Origin: Hawksworthiomyces lignivorus | Taxonomy: Eukaryota > Ascomycota > Sordariomycetes > Ophiostomatales > Ophiostomataceae | Direction of reading: 5' to 3' | DNA length: 64,000 bases | Assembly (NCBI GenBank): GCA_002917075.1 | Contig: NTMA01000106.1 | Location: 1-64,000 of the forward strand | In this document: positions 9,687-21,837 of the stretch, in pieces | Position numbering within the stretch: position 1 is the stretch's first letter | How the letters are laid out: each line of letters begins with the position of its first letter | Notes under the pieces: generated by a model | What the model saw: the letters and a program-made list of their open reading frames with translations, nothing else | Database searches by the model: none | What the model was told of the DNA's origin: nothing | Program-made: the position numbers and the translations under genes

Positions 9687-12143
9687 ATGTCGGCCCCGCA
9701 GCTTCTGCTCTCCCGCAAGGCCAATGGCGTCCTCCCTGTAGCTGCTCCTGCCTCTCCAGGCGCCAATCGGTCTACGTCTGGGGGAGGCGGAGCAGCAGCA
9801 GCAGCAGCAACGCCGGCTACGACGGGCACGACAGCATCGGCTGCGACGGGCGATGCTACCAAGCCCGCAAAGGCGGCGAAGCAGGCTGTCGAGGGCGAGA
9901 AAGTGGTCATCCGTCGGCTGCCGCCCGGCTTGACCGAGGACGAGTTTGCGACCATCCTCGGCGACGACTGGAAGCCTGGCAACGGCCGCGTCGGCTGGTG
10001 TTCCTACCACCCGGGCAAGGTGTCCAAAGAGTGGGTCTTCTTCCCCTCCCTCTCTTTATCGACTGTTCTTGCCTAAATGAGGAGGGCATGCCCAATCATC
10101 TAACTTGGAAACTCTAAATCTAGTGTCTCAAAGCCTCCCCGCCCAGCATTTGCCTCGCTCCACGTTCTGCGCCGCGAAGACTTGAACGCCCTCTCGGACG
10201 TCGTGCGCGCGGCCTCCTGGGTCGATGCCAAGGACACCTGGTCGAGCCCCGTCCTCGTGGGGCCGCCCGCCGCCGAATTCGCCATCTACAAGAAGGTCCC
10301 CAGCGGCAAGCGCCGCGTCGACAGCCGCCAGGGCACCATCGACCAGGAGCCCGAGTTCATGGCGTTTCTAGAGGCGCTAGCCAACCCGGCCGCCGCAGCA
10401 GCGGCAGCCGCCTCGGCCGCGGGCAAGGACGGTGCGTCGGCAGCGGACAGCGACATGAATGCCGCGGCTGGAGACGACGATGCGACCAAGTCCAAAACGA
10501 AGACCACGTCCACGCCGCTGATCGACTTCCTGCGCGAGAAGAAGGCGAACAAGAACAAGGAGGGCCACGGCAAGTCATCAAAGCGCCAGGACGGAAAGGG
10601 CAAGGGTGCTGTGTCAGGCGGCGGCGAAGAGACGACCAAGAAGCGTGGCCGCGACGGCAAGGGCGACCACCACAAGGACCGCGACAAGGACAAGGACAAG
10701 GAGAAGGAAAAGGGCAAGTCTGGTGGCCGGTCCAAGGGCACGGTGAAGATTCTCACGAAGAAGGCTGGTGCAGACACCGCAGCCGACGCCAACAAGGCTG
10801 CGAACGCGGCGAGCAACGCTTTGGCCGCGGTCGCGGCGGCTTCGTCATCGTCTGGCGCCAAGGAGGACCTGCCCAAGAGCCGCCGCGCCGGCATCTTGGC
10901 CGCCGCACGCATCCTTCAGCGCGACCTCGGCCTCAGCCCGGGCAACGCGCACAGGCGAGCGAGGGCGGCAGCTGCTCAGGCCGCCCAGGCCGCCGCACAA
11001 GGCGGCGGCGCAGCGGACGACAAGAAGGAGGACGGCGCGGTCAGCAACAGCGGCAGCAGTAGCACAACGGCTCCAGCACCCGCTGCTGCTGCTGCTGCTG
11101 CTGCCCCTTCAGCATCATCCGCGACCACAGCTTCTGCACAGTCTGCAACAGCAGGCAGCTCAAAGGGTGGTAATGCGCGAGAGGAGCGATCGTCTCGCGG
11201 ATCGCGCGGCAAAAAGGGCACTGACCGGGAATCTGGCAAAGGGAAAGGAAACGGCTCGGCTGCCGCAGACAAGACGTCTGAGGCGACACCAAGCAGCACA
11301 CCTACCAAGATCCTTCTTAAGAAGAAGGAAGAGACGCCGGCAGCGTCTGTAGCGACTCCCCCAACGGGACCCAAGGCAGGCGGTGGTGGCGGAGGTGGAA
11401 AAGCTTTGGGAGGCGGTCAGCAAGAGAAGGGCAAATCAGGAGCATCTGGGGAAGGCCGAGCAAAGAAGTCCGGAGGCGGCTCCGCGCAGCAGCAGCAGAC
11501 GGCTGCCGCTTCGTCTTCGTCCTCTCTGGCGGGCCCCACTCCCGGCGCCACTCGGGCCTTTGTCAAGCATGTGAACCAGTCGCAGGGCGTTACTGAGGCC
11601 CTGCTGAAGGAGGCCATGCAAGCTTTCGGCACAGTGACGTTTGTGGAGATCGACCGCCGCAAGGGCTTCGCCTTTGTCGACTTTTCCACGCATGACAGCT
11701 TAGTCCGGGCCATGGCTGCGAGCCCAATCCCTGTTGCCCAGGCCAATGTGCAGGTCCTCGAGCGTAAAGAGCGCGAAGCCAAGAAGGGGAACAGCGGCCA
11801 GCAGCAGCAGCAGCAATCGGCCGCATCCGGCTCGGCAAATGCCGCTGGAGCGTCTGCTTCTAAGAACAAGCAGGCTAACGACGCACAAACAGCCCCGCTT
11901 TCTGACAAGGCATCCGCCAATGATGCCGGCAGTGCGGCCGGCGACAATAAGCGGGCACCACGCCGGCGCGGTGGGCGTCGACGCGGTGGAGGCGGCGGCG
12001 GAGGCGGTGATGGCGAATCCAAGGAGAATCAGTCTACGGGAGGAGGAAGTGGTGGTGGCGGTATTAGTGGTGGGAATCGACGAGCAGCTGCAGCGGCTGC
12101 AGGATCTGGTGATGCAGTGGCAGCCACTAATGCAGCGGGCTGA
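9687..12143 (+). CDS. upf3: Nonsense-mediated decay factor UPF3
   Basis: Two exons, 9687-10030 and 10124-12143 (branch CTAAC near 10110), 787 aa. Residues about 70-205 form the Smg4/UPF3 domain: KVVIRRLPPGLTEDEFATIL, DDWKPGNGRVGWCSYHPGKVSK, then RPAFASLHVLRREDL, RQGTIDQEPEFMAFLEALANP. Splicing gives VSKD-VSKPPRP, matching the family. A second RRM-like module lies at about 590-665 (TRAFVKHVNQSQGV, FGTVTFVEIDRRKGFAFVDF). The rest is low-complexity: Lys/Asp/Glu-rich, poly-Ala, Gly/Arg-rich, ending in GRRRGGGGGGGG. UPF3 bridges UPF2 and the ribosome or mRNP to trigger decay of transcripts with premature stops. Yeast Upf3 is about half this length; the long linker and extra RRM are the notable differences. 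Confidence 0.88.
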
Positions 12144-13959
12144 GTACGGCAGGGAAGCACAACATGCACCAAAACTGTCAGCTTTTTCCAGAGACGAGGG
12201 CGGTCTACTCTATTTTGCCGTCGCTCCGGAACAGAATCCTTACCAAGTATGACGAGCAACGGCTGCCTTTACCCATTTACTCGAGGTCAAGGTTGTGCGC
12301 TCAGCGTTACGAGAACATTGCGAGGAAGATGAAGACAGTCAGATGGAACGGCCGGACGAGAGAATCAAAGAGTTTCCAAGCAGAGAGGCGGACGAGCCTC
12401 GGTCTCGGTCACGCAGCCGCGCAGTCCTATTCTTTTCCCTCAGCCAAGAGGCAGCCCATGCTACGGGAAGTATTACTCTTGGCTCGGCCTGTTCGCAGCG
12501 AATTCTACCGTCAGGTGAGCACAGGAACGGTGGAGAATGAGAGCAGTACGTTTCTCTATCCGTCTCCGCTGTTTTATTGATAAGAGAAGTCCTACAGCTG
12601 TGATCATGAGCAGAGGGGTGTGCATATCGATAGAGCTCGTGGTATCGGTATTTTCAAATACGGCTCTGATCTCTTATGATCAGTTAATAAATATTACATA
12701 GCTCTGTCAAATCACATCATTCCATGACATTCGTGAATGAGAAAATATGTCTTCTTTTTTTCCCCTATCTAGGCAACAGGCACGGCCGTCTTTCTCCGTG
12801 TGTTGATTATCAAGAGATGAGAAATGACCCTCTTCCAGCTTTTGCTGTTGGATCCACCCCGACCGGTAAGGCCTCAGCTGAAATTCCTTGCCAGACCGGC
12901 TGCGCCGCTGCGCAATATCCAGGCAGGCAAGGACAGAAAGAGATCTCTAGATAATAAAGGATATCTCCCCCGCAATTGACATCACGTCAAGTGATGACCT
13001 GCGTCCTATCCCTGTAATAGACAGCAGTTGGCGCGCTGCTGCCTGGGCTTGTCCGGTCACAAGAGGCACTGCGGAGAGCGAAATATTGATAAAAACCAAA
13101 GAAGTATAAATGCGCTTGTTCAATCAAAAAACAGCGAATTGCGAAGTTGCCTTCTATCTAATAAAAATCCCTCCGAGGTGGTTTTCTTTATATGACAATG
13201 AGAATAATAAACACGCGCGTGTTGTGCCTGGGCTTGGGGTATCCTGTAATAACCTGTGTGGTTTTTGCTCCTTTATCCTCCCTTTTTCCCTCCCTTTCGT
13301 CTCGTCTTTCCATCGTACAAATAAACACAACACCAGTAACAGTAAAAAATATATGCCTCCAAGGGTGATTATTGTCCTTGGGAGGAACATGTACATGAGT
13401 AGATTCCTTCTCTTTGCGTTCCTGATCCCAAATAATATCGATCCCCTTCCATGCCTGCTTCTCCATTCCGTCTCTCCGTTCCATCGTAGCATACATGAAA
13501 AGTGATAAAACGTGATTATACATGACCAAATCCCCTCATACATGACAAAAGACCGCTGGTGCACACCTCCCAAAAGCCCAGCTAGTTTCCCTTCTATGCA
13601 CGATGACCCGAAAAATGTAACGCAATTAGTTGTTGTTCCGCCCAACGTTTAACGCCATGTTGTGTGTCCCATCTCTTTTATGCCCGTTTGTGGGGGTCCC
13701 ATACATCCCATTGAAACAATCCTTGTCGTACAAAAATAGCTTCTCCTTATACAGCGAAGCCCTCTCCTCTCCTGTCCAAACCTATTGACAAGGGAAACGA
13801 AAGGCAAGAGAGAAAAGAAAAAAAAGTAACAATAAACCCAAATAAAGACAAAGCGGGCGGAAAATACAACAAGAAATGTATGTGTTGAAGCCGAAATAAA
13901 AAACAAAGCAAGAAGTTTTAGAAAAAAGAGGTAGAGGATTGTGTGTTGAACAATATTAT
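12144..13959. other. Convergent 3' region, no gene seen
   Basis: About 1.8 kb between upf3 (plus) and the coiled-coil gene (minus). The sequence is AT-richer toward the right (13080-13960). Open frames are short and lack domain features or codon bias. Confidence 0.5.
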
Positions 13960-15339
13960 CTACCGTCGGGGCAGCCGAGGGTCGCGCTGGTTGTAGCCGC
14001 CGTAGTAGGTTGGGTCGTGGAACGGGTCGCCGGCCGCGTCGTCATAGATGGTGAGAGTGGTGTGCATCGGCTTGTCGCCTCGCGGAGACACGAGGGCGCT
14101 TGCCTGCGGCACACCGTAGTGCGCCTGCGCTTGCCCATAAGGGGCGGGGGCGTATCCAGCAGCGGCAGGGGGGATCATGCCGGCAAGCGGCGCAGCGCTG
14201 CGCGGGATGCCCTTGTTCGGCGACGTCGGCTGCTGGGCGACCAGGCCGACGACAGGACGCTGTGGGTGCGCTGGGTGCGACGGGAGCGGTGCGTGAGCGA
14301 GGCCAGGGTGGCCAGGGTGGGGGTTGCCGCCCGGACCGAAGGGCTCGACGTAGCTCTGGCTCTGGCGACGGGCGCGCGGGGTCGGCGGGCCGCGCGGGCT
14401 GCTGTCGGCGCTGGCGCTGCTGCCATTGCTGCCGCTGCTGCCGTTGCCACTGCTGCCGCTCTTGTGGTGCTTGTGCGAAGACGACGAGGCGGCGGAGGAG
14501 GAGGCGGAGGCAGTGCTGTCGTGGAGGAGAGCGGCGTCGTCCTTGGGATCGAAGCGCTGCGAGAGGCGGCTTTTCTGATCCTTGACCGTCTCGTGCTTGC
14601 TGGTCTGGCGCGAGATCTTGGCCGTGCTCGTGCTGCTGCTGCTGCTGCCGACCTTGGCGCGGGAGCTGCTGTGGCCGCTGCTGTGGCTGCTGCTGCCGGA
14701 GCTGCTGCCGCTGCCGCCGCCACTGCTACTCCCTTTAGAAGAGGATTTGCCATCCCGTGAGTGCCTGGAAGACTTGGACTCGGAGTTTCCATTCATGCCT
14801 CCGTGGACGGAAACTGAGCCGTGTGGGCTGGTGCCGGCTACAAAGGGCGGCGTGACGTTGCGCTGCAGCTCGTTGAAGCGGCCGTTGGCCACTGCGAGCT
14901 CCTCACGCAGGGTGTCCACTTCGTCCTGGCAGGCGTCCAAGTCGTCGACAAGGGCTTTCTTCTCCTTGGTGAGGGTCTTCTTCTCCTCCTCGAGCTGCTC
15001 GTTGCGCTCGACGATGGCGCGCCACTTGGCATCGACCTCAGAGCAGTTCTTTTGCGCCTGGCTCAGCTCCTCTTCCAGATCCTCGGCGCGGGTCTGCCAG
15101 TGGTCTCGTTCCGACAAGACGTTGCGGTAGGCTTCCTGTAATGAGTGGAGGTCGGTCCACTGGTTCACGCTGCTACCGCCGTGGGAGTAGCGGCTGCTCC
15201 CCGCGCTGCTGCCAGTACCACCGGCAGCGCTGCTGCCGTGGTAGTCGCTCACCGAGCCAGCTCCCGAGTCGCTGGCATAGCGGGACGATGTCCCGCTAGA
15301 CGGTGGCGACTCGCGAAAGTTGACCCTCCTCCCAGACAT
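13960..15339 (-). CDS. Coiled-coil protein of unknown function
   Basis: Single-exon frame of 459 aa starting MSGRRVNFRESPPSSGTSSR. Residues about 62-165 are a strongly predicted coiled coil by eye (LQEAYRNVLSERDHWQTRAE, EEEKKTLTKEKKALVDDLD, VDTLREELAVANGRFNELQR). Flanking regions are Ser/Gly-rich (SSSGGGSGSSSGSSSHSSGH), and the C-terminus is Pro/Gly/Tyr-rich with PYGQAQAHYG and ends YYGGYNQRDPRLPRR. I do not recognise a family with a defined function; cytoskeletal or scaffold roles would be guesses. Its upstream side is CT-rich on the minus strand for over 1 kb, suggesting a long leader. Confidence 0.75.
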   Translation of the reverse strand: MSGRRVNFRESPPSSGTSSRYASDSGAGSVSDYHGSSAAGGTGSSAGSSRYSHGGSSVNQWTDLHSLQEAYRNVLSERDHWQTRAEDLEEELSQAQKNCSEVDAKWRAIVERNEQLEEEKKTLTKEKKALVDDLDACQDEVDTLREELAVANGRFNELQRNVTPPFVAGTSPHGSVSVHGGMNGNSESKSSRHSRDGKSSSKGSSSGGGSGSSSGSSSHSSGHSSSRAKVGSSSSSTSTAKISRQTSKHETVKDQKSRLSQRFDPKDDAALLHDSTASASSSAASSSSHKHHKSGSSGNGSSGSNGSSASADSSPRGPPTPRARRQSQSYVEPFGPGGNPHPGHPGLAHAPLPSHPAHPQRPVVGLVAQQPTSPNKGIPRSAAPLAGMIPPAAAGYAPAPYGQAQAHYGVPQASALVSPRGDKPMHTTLTIYDDAAGDPFHDPTYYGGYNQRDPRLPRR

Positions 15340-18300
15340 CCTGAAAGGCGGGAGTCTGGCTTCCTTATATGTGTCCTTGGTTTATGAGTGGCTTACCCTC
15401 ACTCTGTGGTCTGAAAATGAAAAGGATTCCTTTGGTTTGTCTGCCAGATGGAATACACCCGCTAGTTTGGGGCGAACTTCCTCAGGTTTGTGTTCCTATT
15501 CGGGCTTGTGCATGAGATGCGCTGTACTGTTGCTGCAGGTTTGTTTGGTAACGATTTGGTTTGGTCAGGAAAGACAAAGCAAGAGAGTTAAATCGAGACG
15601 ATAAAGTTGCAGATTGGCGTGGTTTTGACTGGATAGCAGGCGAAAATAGACGATACAGGATGGTTTGCGTATAAAAGGAAGATGGAGGTGGGAGAAGAGA
15701 AGGGACTGGACTGTAGTGCTGCAGCGGTGCCCAAAAGAATTATAAGAAAAATTCTGGAAAAAACCCACGGAAGAGAGCAGGGTTACAGAACGGAGTCACT
15801 GACACGCACACAATAACGGGGTATGTCGGACAAAATCAAACAGAGCAGAGCGCAAAAAATAGAGCAGCGATGAACTGTTTGAAATTAGGACAAATTGGGC
15901 GCAGTAGTGTGCAGTTGGGCAGTGCAGGCGCGGCAAGGCTGCGAATGGATAAAATGGTTGGGCTCCAACGTATAAGACAGGGATTGAGCCTAATGGAGAA
16001 GGGAAAATTTTTCAGATATTATTAGGGGGAAAGGGAGAGAGAAAAAGAGAGACACGACCGGGGGTACCCCTTTTTTGGGTCTCCGTTTTGAATGTGAATT
16101 CTGCACTTTTTGAGAGGCGCTGGTCTGCCGAAATGAGTGAACGAAAGAAAGAAAAAGAAGTTTCAAAGACTGAAGTCCCCAAGGGAAAACAGATGCGGAA
16201 GTCGGAAACGTAAACCAGCGATATAAAGGAAAAGAGGCAGGACAAATGTGTCTCCTCCACTAATATCGAGTGGAGCACGAGCGAAATATGTGTGGTTGAG
16301 AGCGAGGGATGTCTCTTTGTATTTTTATTCCGGAAGAAGAAAGTATTTCTTGTAAGTTGAGTCGCTGCAGAGCGAGCGGATGGTTGCAGCGGACGGGTGG
16401 ATGCCTCGGCGACGTCCAGCCGTTTTTTTAACCAGTTGTGTGCCTGGCAAGGACGAAAATGCGAACTGGTAGGAGAAATAAAAAGGTAGGGGGTGTGGAT
16501 ATGTGTGGAAAGGGCCGGCAGACCGCGTGGTGGATGCGGTTCGCAGGTGCGGTGGGAGCGACTTATATGTCTGCACGCTTGGCTGGCGAGATGTTGTCCA
16601 GTCACTCTGCGCTCCGTAGTCTGTGCCTAAAAAAAAAAAAAAAAAAAAAAAAGAGAGAGACTAGGAAGAACAGAGATGAGAGGGGACAGACTGCGCAGCG
16701 GTGCTATAACAGGGGGCTCTTCTGATATTAATGGGGATCCGGAGAGCACACAGGCTGGGCGGACACTGAGCAGAAAAGCAGCGGAAGTATGGTTGCCGCT
16801 TGGAGGAACAATTTTTCAAAAAAGAGAGAGACCAAGGAAGAGAAGGCAGAAGAGAGAAGGGAGCAGCGAGTTCGTCCAGTTATATTTGGGTTGGATAAGG
16901 GAGGGTTAGGAATGGACCAAACGGCTCATCGTCGAGGACAACCGTTTGGCTGCAAACTGATCTAGCGTCGCCTTTTTTCTTGTCTTCCTCCTTCGGTGCG
17001 GTTCTCCGGGTGAACCTGCGTTAGATGGGTCAGCCAGTCTGACCACCGTTCGCCGTGTAGAATAGATCTTGCCTTGTGTCTGGTTTTCTGTCTCTGTCCT
17101 AGGTTTGCGGTTGCGGTTGCGGTGGTAGAATGCGTCCGCCAGGCACACTACGCACGGTGCATGAGGCGATGCAAAGCAAGGAGCGATTCGCACTGGTACA
17201 GCAGAAGGCAGGCCAAGAAATCCTCCTGAGGTGCTGTGTCCTGAGTTCTGGGGTGTCTGCCTGCTTGCAGTACGAATTCTGCCTGGCTGTCGCTCCTGTA
17301 ATAATACGGGACTGAGGTGAGGGTGTGGTGGCTGCCTTGAATCATGGATGGGGAGCCTATCACAGTGGAAATTCGACGGGAGGGCTCGTTCGTCTTTTTT
17401 GACGGCGCCTCTTCCGTCGTCTGTTTTCTTTTCCTCTTCATGCTTTCTCACAGGAATGCGCCGCCACGCAGTGCACACATAAGCATACGCACAAAGAATG
17501 AGCATCCCCCCCCCTTGCCCCGTTGCCGAGAAGGAGTTTTGAGTGACAGGTGTGAGGCAAGCAGCCAATGAGAGAGACTGAGCCTATGTGTTCCTGTTTC
17601 TCTCAGAGTCCCTCTATTTCTTTCCCTGGCCCTCGGCCCTCGTTGGCCTGTTCTTTTTCGGTCTGTCTCGTGTTCCTATTTGACAGGCGCAGATGCGCGC
17701 ATGTCAAAAGTATGCGCAGAGCAGGCAAAAGCTGTCCTGTTAAATGCTGTGACTCATCCGAGCACACAAGAATGCAGTACAAAGGGCGTCTCTCTTGTTT
17801 TATGCGTTGCGGTGCGATACACACACATGGGTCCCAGGATCGCCGTCTGTTTTACTTTGGATCGTCTTCCCTCAGGGTCCCTCAGAGTGCCTGTCGTACT
17901 GATCTTCTTCTCTTCCCTTCTTTCTTCTTCCTTATTTCTCTGCTGCTCTCTGATCTCCACCCCCTTGTCAGTCGCGTACGTCCTGGCCCTTTACTATGAT
18001 CCTTTTCTTGCCTCTGTCTTCTGCTATTACTCCTCGTGTCTTTCATTTTCCGCGACGAGACTTGTTCCATAGACGGGAGGCCGTCGGATCCATCCGCAGC
18101 TCATTTCATTCCGCTCGTTTTTATGGTTGCATTGTCTTCTTTTTTTTTTTTTTGTTTTCTTTGTCGCAAAGAACAACTAACCCCCCTGTCCATTTTCTCG
18201 GTAATTTACCTTCACTCTGGCTCATCTCCTTTCTTTTCTTCTTTTTCCTTCTTTTCTCTTTCCCCTTTTCGCTCTTTCCCTGCATTTTCCTTGCGCATTT

Positions 18301-21057
18301 TTCCCCTTTCCCATTCCCCCTTTGCTCCTTCCTTTCTTTTTCGTTGCTCCTTTTGTGCGCACGCTCCTGCCTTCTCGTAGCTTTTTTTGTGGGACGTTGT
18401 TCCCAGTTTCCTGAATTTCCCGCGTAGTCGTACCTTCTTTTTTTTTCTGCTCTAATAACAGGCGGTCGCGATCGCTCTTTCTGGTTATACTTTCTTGTCT
18501 TGGGTTGGCGCCAGGGTCCGTCCCGACACCCGCATGGCGACGGTGGGGTAGCTTTTGCGACTCGCACTTGCACGAATTCGACTGGGCTGGTGAGGAGACT
18601 TGGAGGGGCGGCGCGCCATGCTCACAGGGCTGAGACGCTATAAAGCGTGGCAAAGGAAACCCACAGAGGGAGACCACCTCACAACTAATCCAACCTCTGG
18701 CTCTGAGCTCTTCCAACGGGCGGCTGCACTGCCCGCGTCATTTCTCAGTTCTTGTCGCAACGTGCTTTTAATACATGTAGAGACATAGTGTGGAATCAAA
18801 TTTAGCAGCCACGGCAGACTGCGGGAGGCAAAAAGTTGATAACCCCACTTGCCAAATGGGGAGAACACCACATATAATAACTTGTAAACACAATGGGCGG
18901 GCAACATGGAAAGGCGCAAGGAAAACACATCCCCCTGATGACGACTCCTGCCACACTCAGAGTCTGAGTACGTGGTAATGTACTCCGTGACTCCATAATA
19001 ATAAGGAGCTTTCGTTGAGCTCCTTCCTGCCCCTCTTCATCCGCCCGTTCCATCTGTATTGTCTGTATTGCCCCTTCCACAGTGCTCCATGGCTAGTTGC
19101 ATTTATGCATCTATTTATATAGGTGCTATATAAAGAAAGAGAAAAAGTGGTGAGAATCATTCAGGCGGGCTGACTGCAAAGTCCGTCCAGATATATATCG
19201 GAGTCTTCCACGTTTTCTTCCAAGGAAAAAAAAAAAAAAAAAAAAGGAAAAAAAAAAGGAAAAAATGAAAATGAAAAAAGAAAATGAAACCATCAATAAA
19301 TACGAAAGGAAGAGAAGCTTAACTTGTTAAGGAAAGGACGGCCTGGTTTGTTCACCCCGCGATAAGAGTTCGACGGACATCCTAAATGAAAACCTATATG
19401 GGGAAGCCAAAAGATCGCATGTAAGTAATTACAGGTAATCATAGGTAATTAGGCGGGTCAATCAAAGGGAAAAGCCGGGCGTAGCACGCGATCGCCTGTT
19501 GTCTGGCTGGTCGCTCTCTTTCCCTCTGTAGCCTATCCCTCTTCCTCGCCTGTCCCTGTCTCTCGGGGCCTTGCTCCATCCCGCCCATCCTGCGCTGCTC
19601 TCCCACGCACTCTGCCGACTCGCCTGTTTGTTCCGTGTTCCAAGAACGGGAAAGCGCTTCATATACTTCGGCGTTGGCCTGGCATGCACTTTCGCGTGCT
19701 TCATCTACGGAATATCGTTCTTACAATCAGTTTACCATAACATCAACTGGCCTCTTGACGCCTCTGCATAACCTCTTTATTCCATCTACCGATATCGCGA
19801 CGCACCGCCCGTCTCGATGTCCATTTCTTTGGCGCATCCTCACCGGGCGCCGTGTCGACTTACACGAATTCGCACAAAAGAAGCATGGTCGTCGCCTTGG
19901 TGGCAACCATGTCCCTCTTTTCCCCCTCTTTGTCTCTTAGTGTCGTTTCCGATTGCATCGGCCTCAATGCAACTCTGCATTGCACACGGGTTTTGTCCCG
20001 GCGGGTTAGAGCTGGGCAACTGGCAAATCGCAGACTTCTGTGCAGCCACTCCTCCCTAGCCAAAGGGAAAAGGCCGGAACCGGCTGGACTGCGTACGCAA
20101 GACATCAACTGGCGTTGCGAACGACGTTCGCAAAGGATGCTGCATGAGTTCGGCCCATCTTTTTTAGTTTCTTTGGATTTTCTTTTGAGGCCAGCGGGGG
20201 AATGTCCAATGACGGCGCAGTTCATAAATACAACCGAAAGTTCAGATTTTCGTACTAGACGAGTCGTTTTTGATGCGATCCTTCGTAGGAACATGGCAAA
20301 TGCGTATATCTCTAAATGATCTTGCCGCGCGGCGCATTATCACAGTCGTAGAAAAGCTGGTTTCTATCGGTCCGTTGCGTATTTGAGCCTTGATCTGTGC
20401 AAAACTGAAGATAATTTACACAGAGAAGAGGAGGTTCTCTTTTCCATAGGCTTTTTGTGAGTGAAGATCGGTACCTTCATCAGCAGAGGTATACACTTAT
20501 CCGAAAATGGCATTATCACTCAAACTTCCTGTTTGGGACGATAATACGGGATCAGTACGCAAAACCACAAGCCGAAGACATGATCTCTGTTATCGATGCT
20601 TCTGCTTTCTAGTTACAGATATAGGGAGAAAAATGGAAAGGTAGAGTAAATATAGATCAGATGAGTTTTTTTTAGTTTTTTTTTTAATTTTCCTAGAAAG
20701 AGAAAATGAAGGAAACAAAGAAAATCATTAAACGAAAGTATCCGAAACATAACCGTTAAAACCGTCCACGATCACAGATGATGAATGCAAGAGTCATCTT
20801 TTCAACCTGCTCAATCTCTCATCGCAGCTATAATCTCTATTGTTGAAAATCAAGACTTTCTTCTTCAGCCACCTGCAGTCTCTAGTGCCGCTCATTCTGT
20901 TTTTTACTTAAAAATACTGAAAAACTCCCCTCTTCCGTAGTGAATTCAAATATCCGCTTTCTAGCTCTTCTGCATGTATGTTCCCATTCCCTGCTCTGTG
21001 TAGTTTTTTTTGGTTCTGTGAATGAGGCCCCGGTCTCTCTTCATATGGCGGCGTGGA
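15340..21057. other. Gene-sparse 5.7 kb stretch with strand-biased pyrimidine tracts
   Basis: No protein gene could be supported. From 15340 to about 16900 the minus strand is CT-rich (plus reads GAGAGAGAAAAAGAGAGA), while from about 17580 to 18480 the plus strand is CT-rich (CTTTCTTTTTCGTTGCTCC). Opposite-facing CT-rich tracts look like two divergent leaders or promoters. A-runs occur at 16628-16651 and about 19226-19260. No tRNA or rRNA was recognised. A non-coding transcript cannot be excluded. Confidence 0.5.
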
Positions 21058-21837
21058 CTATCTCCGCCTCGAGGACCGACAGCGGACCTGGATCACGTCT
21101 TCTTCATAACGGTTTTGGCGACGTTTCCGCGCCCGCCGGTCCACCTCGTCTTGGTAGTCGTCCCGGGAGTGGTCGCTGCGGTAGCCGTAGCGAGCCGCCG
21201 TGTCTCGCGGAGAGAGTGGGTAATAGGCGTCGTCTTTCTCACGTCGATCGTAGTGCCGCCCGCGGTGACCGCGGCCGTCACCACGACTGTAGTGGCCGTG
21301 CCAGTCGTACGAGCTGTCCCTGTAATACGTCTCATCGTCCCAGTGGACGTGGGACCTGGAGTTCTTTAGCTTTCTGTGCTTCTTCTTCTTGTCCTCCTTC
21401 GGGCGCGAGCGCCTGGCCCCGTCGGCTCTACCAGTGCGGGCACGATGTGACGGCGAAATAGCTTGGCTCCGCCACTCGGGAAGACAAAAGATCCTGCTGA
21501 ATCCGCTGTCGCACCACCGGCTGCGCCTATTACTGCTGCCGCCGCCACCCATGCCACTAGTATAGTCGTATGATGGACGGCGCGTCTCTCGCTGTTCGAC
21601 AGTTCTCACGTACGGATAAGAATAGGAGCTGGAATAAGAGGAATAGCCACCGAAGGTCGATGATCGACTGGTACCATGGAAGAACGGAGCGGCTGGCGCT
21701 CGGTCGTATCCATAGCCATGCGTCGTAGCAGGACCGGTTCGATACGATAGACGCTCGAACCTTGGGGCATTCGAAGAGCCATGCCGAAAAAAAAAGGACC
21801 AGCGCGACATTTTGAATCTGTCGATGCAGGTGGCCAA
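21058..21837 (-). CDS. Hypothetical basic Tyr/Arg-rich protein
   Basis: One frame of up to 259 aa; the ATG encoding MSRWSFFFRHG (about 21810) is as likely a start as the upstream one. The protein has a Ser/Tyr-rich region (SSYSSSYSYPY), a GMGGGGSSNRRSR turn, a Lys-rich patch (RRSRPKEDKKKKHRKLKN), and a long Arg/Asp/Tyr-rich tail with repeated RGD/GRG/RDD (YSRGDGRGHRGRHYDRREK). The composition is that of a disordered, perhaps RNA- or chromatin-associated protein, but no domain is recognised. It could contain an unrecognised intron near the Cys-containing middle. Reading-frame length in GC-rich sequence and coherent composition are the only support. Confidence 0.45.
   Translation of the reverse strand: MATCIDRFKMSRWSFFFRHGSSNAPRFERLSYRTGPATTHGYGYDRAPAAPFFHGTSRSSTFGGYSSYSSSYSYPYVRTVEQRETRRPSYDYTSGMGGGGSSNRRSRWCDSGFSRIFCLPEWRSQAISPSHRARTGRADGARRSRPKEDKKKKHRKLKNSRSHVHWDDETYYRDSSYDWHGHYSRGDGRGHRGRHYDRREKDDAYYPLSPRDTAARYGYRSDHSRDDYQDEVDRRARKRRQNRYEEDVIQVRCRSSRRR

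Noticed and set aside
19852..20319. 155-codon frame in the gene-sparse stretch
   Set aside because: No ATG at its start, no domain, mixed composition; likely chance.
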